From Camelus bactrianus (lineage: Eukaryota > Chordata > Mammalia > Artiodactyla > Camelidae), in assembly GCF_048773025.1 (NCBI RefSeq), contig NC_133550.1, positions 57,481,176 through 57,545,175 of the forward strand: a stretch of 64,000 bases of DNA, read 5' to 3'. Positions 62,010 to 64,000 of the stretch are shown piece by piece; position 1 is the first letter of the stretch; every line of letters begins with the position of its first letter. The notes below the pieces were generated by a model. That model made no database searches. It saw nothing but the letters and a program-made list of their open reading frames with translations, and was not told where the DNA came from. The position numbers were made by a program, and so were the translations under genes.

Positions 62010-62685
62010 CAGGCTCACTCTGGTTTTGTTGTAGTTGTAGTTGGTGCTTGTTGTTAACGGTCAGGAGGAACAGTTTTACTCTGGATATACGAACCCCATC
62101 CAAGTAGACATATCAAACAGACAGCTGGATAGACAGACAAATCTGCAGCTTAGAGGAGAGGTCAGGGCTGGAGAGAGAGCATGCGGACACCAATTCACAG
62201 AGAATAAAGTTACATCACTGCATGAACTTGCCTAGAAATTCAGCTGATCCAGGATTCCAGCCTCTTTCCACGTGGCCTTCCAGAGCCAGCGACCAGCAGA
62301 ACAGAGGACACGGGCCTCTCCTCTGTGCCCCACCCCCAACCCAAGCAGTAGAGACCTCAGGCTTGCTCCCCATCCCCCCCTCCATCCACCATCCCTGGGA
62401 GGTCCCCATCCTTTACACAAGGGAGTGTACTGCCCTCTTTGTCAATGGGGACTCCAGAGGAAAGATCTGAATCGTGTGCATTTCTGGGAGGGACATGGTC
62501 AGCTTCTCCCACTGCTAGAGAAAGCCAGCCACCTCCAACTCTAAAGCTGATTTCTTTCTCAGCACATAGTTGGACTTTCAGAGATCAGCCAGCGAGAAAG
62601 GGGCATTTGTGTGCTTTCTTCTCACATCCACTCACCAAGACAGGCACACAGTGTTGGAATCCTGGTGCCCCATGGTGGACTCCCA
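62010..62685. other. Downstream flank, unassigned
   Basis: No exon or named repeat recognised. Overlapping short frames at 62215-62544 show no domain. Confidence 0.4.
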
Positions 62686-62692
62686 GAGACAC

Positions 62693-62711
62693 GAGTGCCC
62701 CCTGGTGGTCA
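62693..62711 (-). promoter_or_regulatory. Strong CTCF-like motif
   Basis: The minus strand reads TGACCACCAGGGGGCACTC, which fits every position of the CTCF consensus YGRCCASYAGRKGGCRSYV. Orientation is opposite to the motif at 60265. Confidence 0.6.
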
Positions 62712-62764
62712 AAAGTAGCGCTGACCACTATGAGACTAACACCGTCAGCTCGTTAGCTGGTGAT

Positions 62765-62955
62765 CAGAATAACTAACACTTACCAGGAGCATTTATCATG
62801 AGCCAGACTTGTAATAAAAAGTTTACCCAGATTAACCCATTCACTGCTCATCCTAATCTTATGAAGTCCTGCTATTCTACTGTTTTCCCCATTTTATAAA
62901 TGAGAAATTGATCAAAGCAATCGGGATTTGCTCAAAGTCACAAAGGGTAGAGGAG
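62765..62955 (-). mobile_element. MIR SINE, antisense
   Basis: TTATCATGAGCCAGACTTGT, CCCCATTTTATAAATGAGAA and TTTGCTCAAAGTCACAAAGG follow antisense MIR. Confidence 0.72.
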
Positions 62956-63228
62956 ATTGGCTGGTCTCCTCCTGGTCACCTCTCCCCTCCAGCTCCTATA
63001 GAGAGACATAAGCCATCCCAGAAGGAAAGGGGGAATTTAATACACATGTTTTTCATTTAAAAAGTAAACACATTACATATTTTGGAAAAACTGGGAAGAA
63101 AAATAAATTGCCTATTATCAAAACCATGTCAGCATTTTAACATACTTCCTTTCTATCTTTTTTGCCCTTAATCATAAGCAAGATATAAATTCTTCATTGA
63201 AGAATATTCTTTAAGATATTTTTCCTTC

Positions 63229-63403
63229 AAGAATTTTCTGTTTTAGAATATGAAAATCTGCTGTACATGAGAAATTGACAGAACATTGTAAACTGTCTCT
63301 ACTTCAATAAAAACATATATACACACAAAAAAAAAACTTAAAAAAAAAGAGAAAGAAACAAGAAAACCAAAAAACAAAACAAAAAGAACTTTCTGTTCTT
63401 AGA
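63229..63403 (+). mobile_element. Short L1 3' end with A-rich tail
   Basis: The L1 tail is about 63250-63315 (AAATTGACAGAACATTGTAA, CTACTTCAATAAAAAC), then A-rich sequence to 63384. Flanks AAGAATTTTCTGTTTTAGA and AAGAACTTTCTGTTCTTAGA are an imperfect target duplication. Confidence 0.78.
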
Positions 63404-63730
63404 TGTGATTTTCACACTTTTTTAGTCAAAGCAACAGGCTTTTACTTGGACATCCAGGAAGGCTGACTGACCTAGAGCTCCCAGCCAGGAATTCTGTAAC
63501 ATCCCAGCCTGCCCCAGGGCGCTACCCAGAGAGCCAGGGTTGCTGTGGAGACCGAGTGTGGTGTGAAACCTCAGGGCAGGTCACAGAGCCAGTCAGCTGA
63601 GTGCACTGCCCTCAGGGCCGGTGTCCCAGAGGGAACTCTGGGGACTGCAGCTGACTCACCTCTGTCAGCCCAGAGGCTCAGAGCATGGAGAGCCCCATCC
63701 AACCACAGGACCTAAGATTCTTGGGAAGTT

Positions 63731-63751
63731 TCCCTCTGGCCGCCAGAGGGA
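63731..63751. repeat. Short GC-rich inverted repeat, CTCF-like core
   Basis: TCCCTCTGG and CCAGAGGGA are perfect arms around CCG. TGGCCGCCAGAGGG resembles a partial CTCF core. Confidence 0.4.
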
Positions 63752-63884
63752 TGTGGCTCTGTGGCAGCCCTGTCTCCATGAATGTTTCACTTTTCGGCAC
63801 TGTTTACTGAAAAGTGCCTTCCCCTCTCTGGAAGCCTCTGTGCCTCCACCTTAGAACTAAGACACTTCCTACCAGTGCAGTCCC

Positions 63885-64000
63885 CGTGGGGCCTCCAGGG
63901 TCAGACTCCCAACTCTGCCACTTGTGAGCTCCGTGACCCGGGCATCAGCTTAGCCTCCCAGACCTGCTTCCTCATCTGGAAAACGAAGCTAGTGATTGCT
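63885..64000 (+). mobile_element. MIR SINE, cut by the window end
   Basis: GTCAGACTCCCAACTCTGCC, ACTTGTGAGCTCCGTGACC and CTTCCTCATCTGGAAAAC follow MIR; the rest lies beyond the window. Confidence 0.7.

Noticed and set aside
50620-64000. LRRC10 or another neighbouring gene in the downstream flank
   Set aside because: LRRC10 is a single-exon leucine-rich repeat gene; no frame here shows leucine-rich repeats or sufficient length.

Overview
This is a mammalian genomic window and almost certainly comes from a camelid (alpaca, llama or camel type). At least nine copies of a SINE built on a tRNA-Ala(AGC) head lie in it. They sit beside artiodactyl-style young L1 3' ends and much older MIR, L2, MER5A and MER20 copies. 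No prokaryotic feature, CRISPR array or plasmid-like system is present. The one protein-coding gene is BEST3 (bestrophin-3, a calcium-gated chloride channel family member) on the + strand, and its whole coding sequence is inside the window.

Layout. 1-9.8 kb is upstream flank: old L1 and L2 relics, two or three young L1 tails and unassigned sequence. A modestly CpG-rich segment near 9.84-10.16 kb is the best candidate for the BEST3 promoter and non-coding exon 1. Nine coding exons follow: 11856-12026, 15186-15280, 15762-15995, 28415-28569, 29872-29949, 30048-30200, 34412-34492, 36312-36463 and 48043-48982. Every junction has AG/GT and the phases join exactly into 679 codons plus a stop. The 3' UTR probably ends just after an AATAAA at 50185. 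From 50.2 kb to the end is downstream flank with MIR, L2 and L1 relics and a group of CTCF-like motifs between 60.2 and 63.8 kb. In human the neighbours are RAB3IP upstream and LRRC10 downstream (from memory); neither is visible here.

The encoded protein keeps the bestrophin pore and gate: I76, F80 and F84 of the neck, V205 at the aperture position, and the acidic calcium clasp E300-D304. It also keeps the BEST3-type autoinhibitory segment at 356-365, then a long Ser/Pro-rich cytoplasmic tail.

Non-genic points of interest: a four-copy 10-bp tandem repeat that places serial branch-point-like CTAAC motifs before exon 5; two sites where a target duplication occurs three times because two retroposons landed at the same place; microsatellites grown independently at the same point of two L1 copies; several nested insertions that order the repeat families in time; and two strong DNA palindromes. 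I see no convincing previously undescribed biological system.
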